Positions 1-7,055 of a DNA stretch of 16,986 nt are shown here, in pieces. Each line of letters starts with the position of its first letter. Position 1 is the first letter of the stretch. The notes beneath the pieces are model-generated. The model was given only the letters and a program-made list of their open reading frames with translations, had not been told where the DNA came from and did no database searches. Origin of the DNA: an uncultured Eubacterium sp. (GTDB taxonomy: Bacteria; Bacillota; Clostridia; Peptostreptococcales; Anaerovoracaceae); NCBI GenBank assembly GCA_905193765.1, contig CAJJPZ010000033.1:1-16986 (forward strand), read 5' to 3'. A program made the translations under genes and the position numbers.

Positions 1-339
1 TATGCACCTGTAGAAAAATATGAGATAGAACTGCTGCGAGAACCAGTGACAGTCTATAACTTCCATGTGGAAGATTATGAATGTTACTATGTGTCAGAAC
101 AGCAGGTGCTGGTGCATAATAAGTGCAAAACGCCAGACTCAGATTCTAAAGATTTTATTAAATTAAAAAATGGTCAAGGGTATAAAGATAAAAAAGGAAA
201 TATATGGAAAAAAGATATGAAACATAAAGACCATTGGGATATATCTGATCGTAAAGGAAAAAAGATAAAGGAGATAGATTTTAAAGGAAATAAAATCTGG
301 CCTAATGGTTCGAAAAATAAAAATAAAAAAGGGTGTTGA
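1..339 (+). CDS. C-terminal end of a Hint-domain polymorphic toxin (5' end outside window)
   Basis: The frame is open from base 1, so the gene starts upstream. The first ~42 visible residues end in VLVHNKC, preceded by VYNFHVEDYECYYV. This is the typical end of a Hint/pretoxin-Hint domain, which releases or presents a C-terminal toxin in polymorphic toxins. The remaining ~70 residues form a small, very Lys-rich toxin tip. Its segment GNIWKKD-x2-H-x-DHWD (D72, H75, D77, D80 of the visible protein), followed by a DFKGN-like segment, recalls the catalytic region of colicin E3-type ribonucleases (D-x2-H-x3-E, then G-x-FDP-x-G). That likeness is from memory and is an inference. The tip is far more A-rich than its surroundings, as expected of an exchangeable cassette. 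An immunity-like gene follows one base after the stop. The toxin class is uncertain; its role as a polymorphic toxin tail is likely. Confidence 0.75.
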   Translation, partial: YAPVEKYEIELLREPVTVYNFHVEDYECYYVSEQQVLVHNKCKTPDSDSKDFIKLKNGQGYKDKKGNIWKKDMKHKDHWDISDRKGKKIKEIDFKGNKIWPNGSKNKNKKGC

Positions 340-340
340 A

Positions 341-880
341 ATGGCAATTAGTATGGTAAAAAAAAATAATGTTAAATCATTAAAATATATAAGCGCTGAT
401 TTGCTGGAACCGGCAGCTGGTGGTTCGGGCATAAAGGTAAGCTTTGCTTATGATGTTTCGGATGAAAGATATCATAGTAATGTTGATTGGGAGAAATTCA
501 ACAGGCATGAGGATAATCTGTTCGAAGTTTTTAAAATCATCATGGACTTTGAGATGCAGGCTTACATATTTTCATATGATCCGTATAATGAGTTCTGCGG
601 TATTAACAGGCTATTGACAGAATTGGGAACTGCAGAAGAAAGGAACTGTGATACAGGTATATATACAGATGACCCTGATATCATCAGGGGGATTTTCGAT
701 AAGAGTCTGAAGTACGAGGCTTTTCCTGTGTTTTTCACATACGATCTGAAATGTGCTGTGACACCTACGGATCATTTGGATATGTTTGTGATTGCCGAGA
801 TGGGGAGTATAAGCGAAATCATCGATAGACTTAATGGCTATGAATGGTTCAGGAGGACGTTTATTATTTCATACATTTGA
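341..880 (+). CDS. Putative immunity protein for the upstream toxin
   Basis: This 179-residue, acidic, cytoplasmic-looking protein has no signal peptide or membrane segment. I do not recognise its family. Its place one base after the toxin stop is where cognate immunity genes sit in polymorphic toxin loci, and that is the main reason for the call. The start at 341 is preferred over an in-frame ATG at 305 (inside the toxin gene) because of the purine-rich GGGTG just upstream. The first ~15 codons are A-rich like the toxin tip, and the rest is GC-richer, so a recombination junction could lie near 390. The far C-terminus (GYEWFRRTFIISYI) could be intact or shifted; I cannot tell. An unrelated hypothetical gene is the alternative. 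Confidence 0.6.
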   Translation: MAISMVKKNNVKSLKYISADLLEPAAGGSGIKVSFAYDVSDERYHSNVDWEKFNRHEDNLFEVFKIIMDFEMQAYIFSYDPYNEFCGINRLLTELGTAEERNCDTGIYTDDPDIIRGIFDKSLKYEAFPVFFTYDLKCAVTPTDHLDMFVIAEMGSISEIIDRLNGYEWFRRTFIISYI

Positions 881-903
881 ACCATAATATTGATGAATGA
901 CGG

Positions 904-1425
904 GTGGTAAAGGGAATCTGGCAGGTTACATGGTATGAAGTAAAGGATGTCAGTGGCATGATGACATATTATGTGTACGGGATCACGTACGATAACGTCG
1001 ATCGTTACTGTGTATGGTATGATGACGACGATGCAGATAAACTGCTGACCGCAGGGACGAAAATCCTTTCTTTCAGCTCCGTAGAGAAATTGCAGGAACA
1101 TTGCAATGCTGAAGGACTGGAAGTAATTGATGAGGGCGGGAAACTGATCGTTCCTGATAAGTTTGCGACAGATTCATCTGAGGCATTGAACTCGTTTATG
1201 GATATGTGAAATCTGACCACGGATATCAAAGCTTCTTTTGGGAAAAAGTTCTGGGGAGACAGGAAGACATTCCTTAAAATATACAGGAAAGTGTTCTGGG
1301 GACTGAATCTGGAAGCGGTAATGCCGACTGGGAAAAAATATGAACCGGTATTTTCTGTTATCGAGAAAATGGTAATGAGGTCACTGTTCCGCTCATTTAT
1401 CAAAACCATTAAAGTATACATATGA
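904..1425 (+). pseudogene. Immunity-like gene interrupted by an in-frame TGA
   Basis: The intact reading frame starts at GTG 904 and stops at TGA 1207-1209 (101 residues). The same frame then stays open for 71 more codons to a second TGA at 1423-1425. The downstream part has good protein character (FWGDRKTFLKIYRKVFWGL, then LEAVMPTGKKYEPVF). The simplest reading is one ~173-residue protein broken by a nonsense change, for example TGG or CGA to TGA. The upstream part opens with KGIWQVTWYEVKD and includes an acidic DDDDAD run. I do not recognise the family; the position in a chain of small genes behind a polymorphic toxin suggests an immunity protein. A functional 101-residue product from 904-1209 remains possible. 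No strong ribosome-binding site precedes the GTG. Confidence 0.55.
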
Positions 1426-1471
1426 TGTTACGACACAGGACATCAGGCAGCGGAGGATCGGAGCTGAGAAT

Positions 1472-2108
1472 ATGAAGAAGTATCGTATCACAAAATATGC
1501 TCCTGATAACAGGGATGCAGAGGGACGGTATACCACAAATGAGTGGACAGATATATCGGATATAGGCCGGGCATTTGAAGGTATGATCCTTGACAGCGAT
1601 GAATATCTGAAGGTCGAACAAAAGTATTTGTTCGCGATTTATCTCATTGCAGTTGAATCGGGTGCGGGACTTTTCAAAATCAAAGATCTTGAAAGACCAA
1701 CCATGAGCAGAAGGAAGACAAGGAGACACTGCAGGAAGCACTACGGCATAGAGCTGACCGGTACTGAACTTGATATCCTTTCCATCTGCGAGGGAAATAT
1801 CGTTGACCTGCAGAAAGCCATACTGATAAGCAGGATGATTCTGAGAAACTATATCTAGTGCAATTTAGAGAGCGTTTCACCGGATGCAGAGATGGAAATC
1901 AGTTTCGGGTGGGACTATTATATGTACATCACAACAGCGCATATATCTTGTAAGACGATCAGGCTGCTTGAAAAGGCCGGTATTTATGTAGAAGAAATGA
2001 TTTGGAGTCACGTCGTTATATGATAGATATAGTAACAAGAGTGCAGACGGCAGATATCGTGCAAAAGTGGATCGGGAGAATTTCACATACGTTTCCGTGA
2101 GAAGCTGA
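1472..2108 (+). pseudogene. Immunity-like gene broken by an amber stop and a frameshift
   Basis: The frame opens at ATG 1472 with MKKYRITKYAPDNRDAEG, a start I associate with a family of small proteins found in Bacillota toxin-immunity arrays (from memory). It stops at TAG 1856-1858 (128 residues), but the same frame continues with convincing protein: ISFGWDYYMYI and then LLEKAGIYVEE, to TGA 2021-2023. The TAG sits where a Trp codon would fit (RNYI-stop-CNLES). Around 1998-2004 the coding signal passes to another frame, which reads DGRYRAKVDRENFTYVSVR and ends at TGA 2106-2108. A third possible disturbance lies at 1700-1765, where another frame reads EQKEDKETLQEALR. The gene is most likely dead. 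The 128-residue product of 1472-1858 is the alternative call. Confidence 0.6.
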
Positions 2109-2193
2109 GATGAGAACTCTAGTAATTACCAGAATGAGAGGATGGCGGTCAGCCGCCGCCTCCTACTCGACCAGCAGCGGCATAAAAGTCCGC

Positions 2194-2964
2194 TCACACG
2201 TATTTTTTCATATAGTTCAGGGCGTTCTTTTCCAGTCTTGAGACCTGGGCCTGGCTGATGGATATCTCGTCGGCTACCTCCATCTGGGTCTTTCCCTGGA
2301 AGAATCTCATATCGAGTATGTGCTGCTCCCTGGGAGAAAGTTTCTTCATGGCTTCAGAGAGGGACAGGTTCTCGATCCATCTGGCGTCGGTATTTTTCAT
2401 GTCACGGATCTGATCCATGACATACACGGGATCGCCGTTGTCGTTGAATACCGGTTCGAAAAGGGACACCGGATCCTGTATGGAGTCCAGAGCAAGCACG
2501 ACGTCTTCTCGCTTTATTTCCAGCTCCTTTGCGATCTCGTCGGCAGTTGGTTCTCTCTGCAGACGGCGACTGAGTTCTTCCCGGGCAGTAAGGGCTTTGT
2601 AAGCGGTGTCTCTCAGGGAACGCGATACTCTGATGCTGTTGTTGTCGCGCAGGTAACGTCTCACTTCACCTATGATCATGGGCACGGCGTAGGTGCTGAA
2701 TTTGACTCCGTGGGACATATCGAAATTGTCAAGAGCCTTGATAAGGCCAACGCAGCCCACCTGGAACAGGTCGTCAGGACTCTCGCCTCTGCCGGAAAAT
2801 TTCTGGATGACACTGAGTACCAGCCGGAGGTTGCCCTTTATGAATTCCTCCCTGACAGCCATGTCTCCGGCCTTTATGGCCATAAGCATCTCCTGCATCT
2901 CCTTGTCTTTGTATCTCGGGAGTTTCGATGTATTGACTCCGCAAATTTCCACCTTGTTAGCCAT
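2194..2964 (-). CDS. sigG: Late forespore sigma factor SigG
   Basis: The protein is a 256-residue sigma-70 family factor. The start at 2964 gives the hallmark SigG N-terminus MANKVEICGVNTSKLP and has a GAGGA site about 9 bases upstream; the longer frame from 3033 lacks these. Region 2 shows GNLRLVLSVIQKF, DDLFQVGCVGL and VKFSTYAVPMIIGE-RRYLRDNN. Region 3 follows, and region 4.2 has KTQMEVADEISISQAQVSRLEK as its helix-turn-helix. SigG directs late forespore transcription after engulfment (spore coat assembly aids, small acid-soluble proteins, germination receptors). In many endospore formers sigG follows spoIIGA-sigE; neither is adjacent here. An upstream SigF/SigG-like promoter is proposed at 3022-3051. 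Family identity is very secure. Confidence 0.97.
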   Translation of the reverse strand: MANKVEICGVNTSKLPRYKDKEMQEMLMAIKAGDMAVREEFIKGNLRLVLSVIQKFSGRGESPDDLFQVGCVGLIKALDNFDMSHGVKFSTYAVPMIIGEVRRYLRDNNSIRVSRSLRDTAYKALTAREELSRRLQREPTADEIAKELEIKREDVVLALDSIQDPVSLFEPVFNDNGDPVYVMDQIRDMKNTDARWIENLSLSEAMKKLSPREQHILDMRFFQGKTQMEVADEISISQAQVSRLEKNALNYMKKYV

Positions 2965-3021
2965 AAATATATTCCTCGCATCCTTTTTGCTCCCCTCAAA
3001 GCAGGCTTGATGTCGTATTAT

Positions 3022-3051
3022 ATTTATGTGCATTTTCTGCAGCTTTTATTC
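3022..3051 (-). promoter_or_regulatory. Possible SigG/SigF-type promoter of sigG
   Basis: On the minus strand, GAATA (3047-3051) fits the SigG -35 pattern GHATR. It is followed after 18 bases by CATAAAT (3022-3028), which matches 5 of 7 positions of CATWHTA. It lies about 58 bases before the sigG start. Autoregulation by SigG and first activation by SigF are established in Bacillus subtilis. The match here is imperfect. Confidence 0.35.
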
Positions 3052-3096
3052 CGGAAATAATTACATGAGAGTCGGAGGAGCATATGGTATTTCTGA

Positions 3097-3145
3097 TTGA
3101 TTTCTCTGAGACATATGTTAATATATAGCATGACCGGCCTGGTCA
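3097..3145 (+). promoter_or_regulatory. Possible promoter and inverted-repeat operator of the TPR/DUF4037 operon
   Basis: TTGATT (3097-3102) and TAATAT (3119-3124), spaced by 16 bases, resemble a sigma-A promoter. A perfect inverted repeat, TGACC-N5-GGTCA (3131-3145), lies where transcription would begin, so a repressor site is possible. The repeat could also form a short hairpin in the leader. No regulator gene is adjacent. Confidence 0.35.
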
Positions 3146-3175
3146 CAAATATTTTTAAGAAAGGAAACGGGATTT

Positions 3176-3982
3176 ATGAACGAACATCTGAACATTGAAG
3201 AATTTTACCGGGGGCTGGACGCCCTTTTCGCAGAAAAACAGACGGGCGAAGTGACCGGATATCTGGAAGACTGGCTGCAGAAAGCCGAAAACGCAGGCGA
3301 TATCCCCGCTATCATAGCTGTCAGCAACGAGCTGGGCGGTATATGCAGGGTCACAGGAAAGATAGACAGGGCCAAGGAACTATATGCCACAGTGCTGACG
3401 CTCCTTGAGGAGTCGGGAATGGCTGATACGGAAAATTATGCTACGGCACTGATAAATACAGGAGATGTGTATATCTTCAACAGAGAGCAGGAAAAGGCTT
3501 TGGAGTGTTTCCTGGCAGCGAAGGATATGCTGGAATCTCTGGGATCTACGAAGGATTACCGCATAGCGGCACTTTGCAATAATATAAGCATGGTGTACAG
3601 GGACAACGGCAGTCTTGACAAAGCTGAAGCGGCGCTGGGTACTGCCTTCGATATAATAAGCAGCATGCCGGGGTGCAGACCGGAACTGGCAACTACATAT
3701 GTGAATCTGGGAGAAGTACAGGTGAGACAGGGCAGACTGGATGACGCCATCGGCAGTTTCAGACAGGCCTGCAGTATCTTCGAGGAGGAGAACGGCAGAG
3801 ATGTACATTATCCGTACGCATATGCAGGTCTGGGACAGGCGTATCATCTGGCGGGCAATGATGAAGAGGCTGAAGCCTGTTATGAAAAGGCGCTGACTCT
3901 TATAGAACGGGATTTCGGCAGGACGCCGCTTTATGACGAGGTGGCTGCAGGTCTTGCTGAGGTGAAAGGCAACCGGATATGA
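3176..3982 (+). CDS. Tetratricopeptide-repeat protein
   Basis: This 268-residue soluble protein is mostly TPR helices. At least four repeats are readable: ALINTGDVYIFNREQEKALE (about residues 83-102), AALCNNISMVYRDNGSLDKA (about 124-143), ATTYVNLGEVQVRQGRLDDA (about 168-187) and AYAGLGQAYHLAGNDEEAEA (about 211-230). Another likely repeat lies nearer the N-terminus (ISNELGGICRVTGKIDRAKE-like). There is no signal peptide, so it should act in the cytoplasm as a protein-binding scaffold. AAAGGAAA precedes the ATG. The stop overlaps the next start by four bases (ATGA), so the two products are probably translationally coupled and work together. Its partner is a DUF4037-type protein. The specific target is unknown. 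Confidence 0.85.
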   Translation: MNEHLNIEEFYRGLDALFAEKQTGEVTGYLEDWLQKAENAGDIPAIIAVSNELGGICRVTGKIDRAKELYATVLTLLEESGMADTENYATALINTGDVYIFNREQEKALECFLAAKDMLESLGSTKDYRIAALCNNISMVYRDNGSLDKAEAALGTAFDIISSMPGCRPELATTYVNLGEVQVRQGRLDDAIGSFRQACSIFEEENGRDVHYPYAYAGLGQAYHLAGNDEEAEACYEKALTLIERDFGRTPLYDEVAAGLAEVKGNRI

Positions 3983-4917
3983 AAGGACTTGAGCTTGCGA
4001 GGGAGTATTTTGACGAATACGGACGTCCCCTCATAGAAAACGAACTGGAGGAATACAAGGAATATATAGCAGCAGGACTTGTGGGAGAAGGCTCGGAGTG
4101 CCTGGGCTTCGACGATGAGATATCACATGATCATGATTTCGGACCGGCATTCTGCATATGGGTGCCCGACGAGATATACAGGACGTCAGGAAGCAGGATG
4201 CAGGAGGCGTACGATAAGCTGCCGGCGGGGTACAAAGGCTACGTGCGGATACAGTCCGCCATGGGAGGCGGGCGCACAGGTGTGCTGCCCCTGGAGACTT
4301 TCTATCGCCGGTTCACAGGACTTACCCACGCCCCGGAGGACGCCATGGAGTGGTTCAGGATACCGGAGAGCTTTCTTGCCACTGTCACCAACGGAGAGGT
4401 GTTCATTGACAATTACGGTGAGTTCACCAGGATAAGGTCGGTACTGAGATCATTTTACCCCGATGATGTGCTGAAGAAAAAACTGGCTGCCAGGTGCGCT
4501 GTGATAGCGCAGTCCGGGCAGTACAACTATCCGAGATGTATGAAGCGGGGGGACAGCCAGGCAGCGTATCTTGCCTGCAGCGAGTTCGTGAAGAAGGCGA
4601 TGTCGGTTGTCTATCTGCTGAACGGGAGATACATGCCGTACTATAAATGGATGTTCCGCGGAGCAGAGAAGTTCGATATACTCAGCGACGCAGTCACGAT
4701 GCTGAGGGAAATCACACTGATCCCGGATACGCCGGAGAACGGCGGCAGGAAGACCGATATCATAGAAAACATCTCCATCTGCATAGGCAGAGAGCTGAAC
4801 CGCAGAGGATTCACCCATACAGGCGAAGCTTTCCTGCAGGCCCACGGCGACCAGCTGATGGAAAGCATATGCGATGAGCGTCTCAGGAGCCTGCATATCA
4901 TGGTGGACTTCGAATAA
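3979..4917 (+). CDS. DUF4037-type protein with nucleotidyltransferase-fold signature
   Basis: The 312-residue protein begins MKGLELAREYFDEYG and continues GLVGEGSECLGFDDEISHDHD, which I recognise as the DUF4037 family. The motif G38-S39, eleven residues, then D51-H52-D53-F54 matches the nucleotidyltransferase-fold pattern hG[GS]x(9-13)Dh[DE]h, with D51 and D53 as likely metal ligands. The remainder is mainly helical, with no membrane segment. Known NT-fold proteins move nucleotides onto RNA, proteins or small molecules; the acceptor here is unknown. The gene overlaps the TPR gene by four bases, and a strong palindrome lies downstream. Family assignment is fairly sure; enzymatic activity is inferred from the motif. 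Confidence 0.8.
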   Translation: MKGLELAREYFDEYGRPLIENELEEYKEYIAAGLVGEGSECLGFDDEISHDHDFGPAFCIWVPDEIYRTSGSRMQEAYDKLPAGYKGYVRIQSAMGGGRTGVLPLETFYRRFTGLTHAPEDAMEWFRIPESFLATVTNGEVFIDNYGEFTRIRSVLRSFYPDDVLKKKLAARCAVIAQSGQYNYPRCMKRGDSQAAYLACSEFVKKAMSVVYLLNGRYMPYYKWMFRGAEKFDILSDAVTMLREITLIPDTPENGGRKTDIIENISICIGRELNRRGFTHTGEAFLQAHGDQLMESICDERLRSLHIMVDFE

Positions 4918-4941
4918 AGGGACCGGGGAAGTACATCCCTT

Positions 4942-4958
4942 TGTCGAAATTTGTCGAA
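4942..4958 (+). promoter_or_regulatory. Two direct Spo0A-box-like sites upstream of the Tad operon
   Basis: TGTCGAA occurs at 4942-4948 and again at 4952-4958, in the same orientation and exactly 10 bp apart, one helical turn. This is the consensus 0A box (TGNCGAA) and the spacing used by tandem Spo0A DNA-binding domains. The pair ends 9 bp before the -35 element at 4968, a position compatible with activation. The spore-forming background (sigG in the same window) makes Spo0A the natural candidate. Confidence 0.65.
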
Positions 4959-4960
4959 CG

Positions 4961-4991
4961 AAAACACTTGTAAATTATTTACAAGTGTTTT
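4961..4991 (+). terminator. Near-perfect palindrome, likely terminator of the TPR/DUF4037 operon
   Basis: Arms 4961-4975 and 4977-4991 are exact reverse complements around a single T, starting AAAACACTTG and ending CAAGTGTTTT. The right arm runs into T-rich sequence, so it could end transcription from 3176-4917; by symmetry it could work in both directions. It also contains the -35 element of the proposed Tad promoter, so it may be an operator instead. Confidence 0.6.
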
Positions 4992-4996
4992 ATTAT
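4968..4996 (+). promoter_or_regulatory. Sigma-A-type promoter of the Tad operon
   Basis: TTGTAA (4968-4973) and TATTAT (4991-4996) are separated by 17 bases and match 4/6 and 5/6 consensus positions. The start point would be near 5003, leaving a leader of about 40 bases before ATG 5043. Two 0A-box-like sites lie immediately upstream, centred near -48 and -58. Confidence 0.5.
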
Positions 4997-5042
4997 ATAC
5001 GTGAAAGGAAAAATATTTCATAAATAGTATCAAAAGTTAAAT

Positions 5043-6290
5043 ATGAAAAAAGAAGACAAAAACAAACGCACAGGCAATGCATATACATACTCGAATGACG
5101 AAATCAGGGCCTGCATGTCGGAGATAAGACTGCTTATTGCTGAAGAGGGGGAGAATATCAGTGACAGCGAAGCGCTGCAGATCATAGAAGATCATGTGTT
5201 TTCCCTGAAGAAATCCCAGGTATGCGGGCATAAGGCCAATACCGAACTGATAGATCGCATATTCCTGTCCCTGAGACGCGAGATGGACATACTGCAGCCG
5301 TATATAGACGACAGCAGCATATCCGAGATAATGGTCAACGGCAGGAGCGATGTGTTCGCGGAGAGACACGGCAGGATGGAACGGCTGCCGGTGGAGTTTG
5401 ATACGGTGGAGGATCTCGAAGAACTGATAAGGAGGATCGCATCGAGGGTGCATCGCGAGATAAATGAACTGAACCCCATAGTGGATGCGAGACTTTCCGA
5501 CGGATCAAGAGTCAACGCCGTGTACAAGAACATAGCGCTGAACGGGCCGATACTGACTATAAGAAAATTCCCGGACACAGTGATGACTATGGATGACCTT
5601 ATCAGCAACGGGACCGTTGAGGAAGAGACTGCATCGTTCCTGGAGAAGCTGGTAAAGGCCGGATACAACTGTTTCATCTGCGGAGGGACTTCCTCGGGCA
5701 AGACAACTCTCCTCAATGTCCTGTCACAGAGCATCCCTCCCGGTGAACGGCTTGTAGTCATCGAGGACTCCGCTGAACTGCAGATAGAGCAGGTGGAAAA
5801 TATCGTAAGGCTGGAATGCAGGAATGCCAATGTACAGGGCAAGGGCGGCATAGACATGTCCCAGCTTGTAAAGGCAAGCCTGAGAATGAGACCGGACCGG
5901 ATAATAGTCGGAGAGGTCAGGGGAAAAGAAGTAATGGATATGATACAGGCACTGAATACCGGACACAGCGGTATGAGTACAGGACATGCCAACAGCATAG
6001 ACGGCATGCTCAAGCGACTTGAAGCCATGTTCCTTCAGGCTGCGGACTTCCCTGTAGAAGCTATAAGGCGGCAGATCACTGCCGGGATAGAGATAATGAT
6101 ACATATGAGCAGGATGAAAGACGGCAGCAGGAAGATAACAGAAATAGCTGAACTAACAGGAATGGAAGGAGGTAATATCAAGGTGAACATGTTATACAGT
6201 CATGAAAGGGGGCGGACGGAAAATGCGCTTGAGAATCGTGAAAAACTGGAACTTGCCGGGATGACAGAGATTTCCGGGCAAAACAGATGA
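5043..6290 (+). CDS. cpaF: Tad pilus assembly ATPase, CpaF/TadA family
   Basis: This 415-residue cytoplasmic ATPase of the type II/IV secretion family powers Tad (Flp) pilus assembly. The N-terminal domain contains ISEIMVNGRSDVF, typical of CpaF. Walker A is GGTSSGKT (residues 214-221). The Asp box follows (VVIEDSAELQI), then the Walker B region RPDRIIVGEVRG (residues 283-294, E291) and the His motif TGHSGMSTGHANS. The length is normal for the family. The start at 5043 is the only sensible ATG because a stop lies just upstream in frame, yet it has almost no Shine-Dalgarno sequence (AAAAGTTAAAT precedes it). It is the first gene of an eight-gene run to 11185 on one strand. No CpaB, CpaC, CpaE or prepilin peptidase gene is present in the window. 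Confidence 0.95.
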   Translation: MKKEDKNKRTGNAYTYSNDEIRACMSEIRLLIAEEGENISDSEALQIIEDHVFSLKKSQVCGHKANTELIDRIFLSLRREMDILQPYIDDSSISEIMVNGRSDVFAERHGRMERLPVEFDTVEDLEELIRRIASRVHREINELNPIVDARLSDGSRVNAVYKNIALNGPILTIRKFPDTVMTMDDLISNGTVEEETASFLEKLVKAGYNCFICGGTSSGKTTLLNVLSQSIPPGERLVVIEDSAELQIEQVENIVRLECRNANVQGKGGIDMSQLVKASLRMRPDRIIVGEVRGKEVMDMIQALNTGHSGMSTGHANSIDGMLKRLEAMFLQAADFPVEAIRRQITAGIEIMIHMSRMKDGSRKITEIAELTGMEGGNIKVNMLYSHERGRTENALENREKLELAGMTEISGQNR

Positions 6291-6308
6291 ATACGAAGGA
6301 GGGACATT

Positions 6309-7055
6309 ATGATCAGAGATTATTCCGTATATGTCCTGTCTGGAAAAGAAAAGATCATTTTCTATATCGGAGGGTACATATGCATATTCACTGTAGTATT
6401 CCTTTTTTACAGGAGTCTGCTGCTGTCGGTGCCGGCAGGCTTTGCAGTACATCTTATCAGGCCGTACTGGGAGAAGCGTAAGGCGGCGGCCCGTATGAAC
6501 AGACTGCAGCAGCAGTTCCGCGATATGCTTTACTCGCTGTCGGCTTCAATAGCTGCAGGGAGACAGATGGACGAAGCTATCACGGAGGCCGAAGAGAACC
6601 TTGCCGTTCTCTACAGCAGCAGCGACCTGATCATGAAGGAACTGCAGTATATGAGAGTAAATATCAAAGAGAACAAGGAAAGCGACAAACTTTTGCTCAA
6701 AGACTTCGCATTCAGAAGTAAAAGCGAAGATATAAACAACTTCGTGCAGGTGTACATCACCTGCCGGAGCATGGGAGGGAATATGGAGAAAGTAATAGAA
6801 CATACTACGGAGATACTCACTGACAAGATGACCATAGAGCGCGAGATAAAAACAGTGACGGCCCAGAAAAAACTCGAGGGCAGGATAATATCGGTCATGC
6901 CGCTGCTGATGCTGATTCTTATGAATATAGGATCTTTATCATATATAACCCCATTATATACAACTCTTGCAGGCCGGATCATAATGACCGGCGCATTGGC
7001 AGCGACATTATACGGCGTGTATCTGATGGAAAAACTGTCGGAGATCGATGTTTAG
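6309..7055 (+). CDS. tadB: TadB-like inner-membrane platform protein (T2SSF family)
   Basis: The 248-residue membrane protein has an N-terminal hydrophobic region (about residues 16-50, from IIFYIGGYICIFTVVF) and a C-terminal one (about 195-245, VMPLLMLILMNIG onward). Between them lies a cytoplasmic helical domain of the type II secretion F family, including FRDMLYSLSASIAAGRQMDEAI and FVQVYITCRSMGGNMEKVIE. TadB and TadC form the inner-membrane platform driven by the CpaF ATPase. GAAGGAGGG precedes the start by a good distance. It follows cpaF by 18 bases and reaches the next gene without a gap. The exact TadB label rests on order and layout. Confidence 0.85.
   Translation: MIRDYSVYVLSGKEKIIFYIGGYICIFTVVFLFYRSLLLSVPAGFAVHLIRPYWEKRKAAARMNRLQQQFRDMLYSLSASIAAGRQMDEAITEAEENLAVLYSSSDLIMKELQYMRVNIKENKESDKLLLKDFAFRSKSEDINNFVQVYITCRSMGGNMEKVIEHTTEILTDKMTIEREIKTVTAQKKLEGRIISVMPLLMLILMNIGSLSYITPLYTTLAGRIIMTGALAATLYGVYLMEKLSEIDV

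Noticed and set aside
1..2108. Insertion sequence or prophage origin for the toxin-immunity region.
   Set aside because: No transposase, integrase, terminal inverted repeats or attachment-site repeats could be seen.
2144..2157. GGCGG-TCAG-CCGCC hairpin downstream of sigG as its terminator.
   Set aside because: The stem is only five pairs and no T run follows on the minus strand.
2320..3060. A long plus-strand reading frame opposite sigG.
   Set aside because: It is the antisense of a highly conserved sigma factor gene and has no family resemblance or ribosome-binding site.
3084..3128. A 14-codon reading frame (MVFLIDFSETYVNI) with a GGAGGAG site before it, upstream of the TPR gene.
   Set aside because: It overlaps the proposed promoter and shows no attenuator-like codon run; too short to support without conservation.
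5192..6028. A 278-residue minus-strand frame opposite cpaF, rich in Ser and Leu.
   Set aside because: The composition is typical of an antisense shadow, and the plus-strand gene carries all ATPase motifs.
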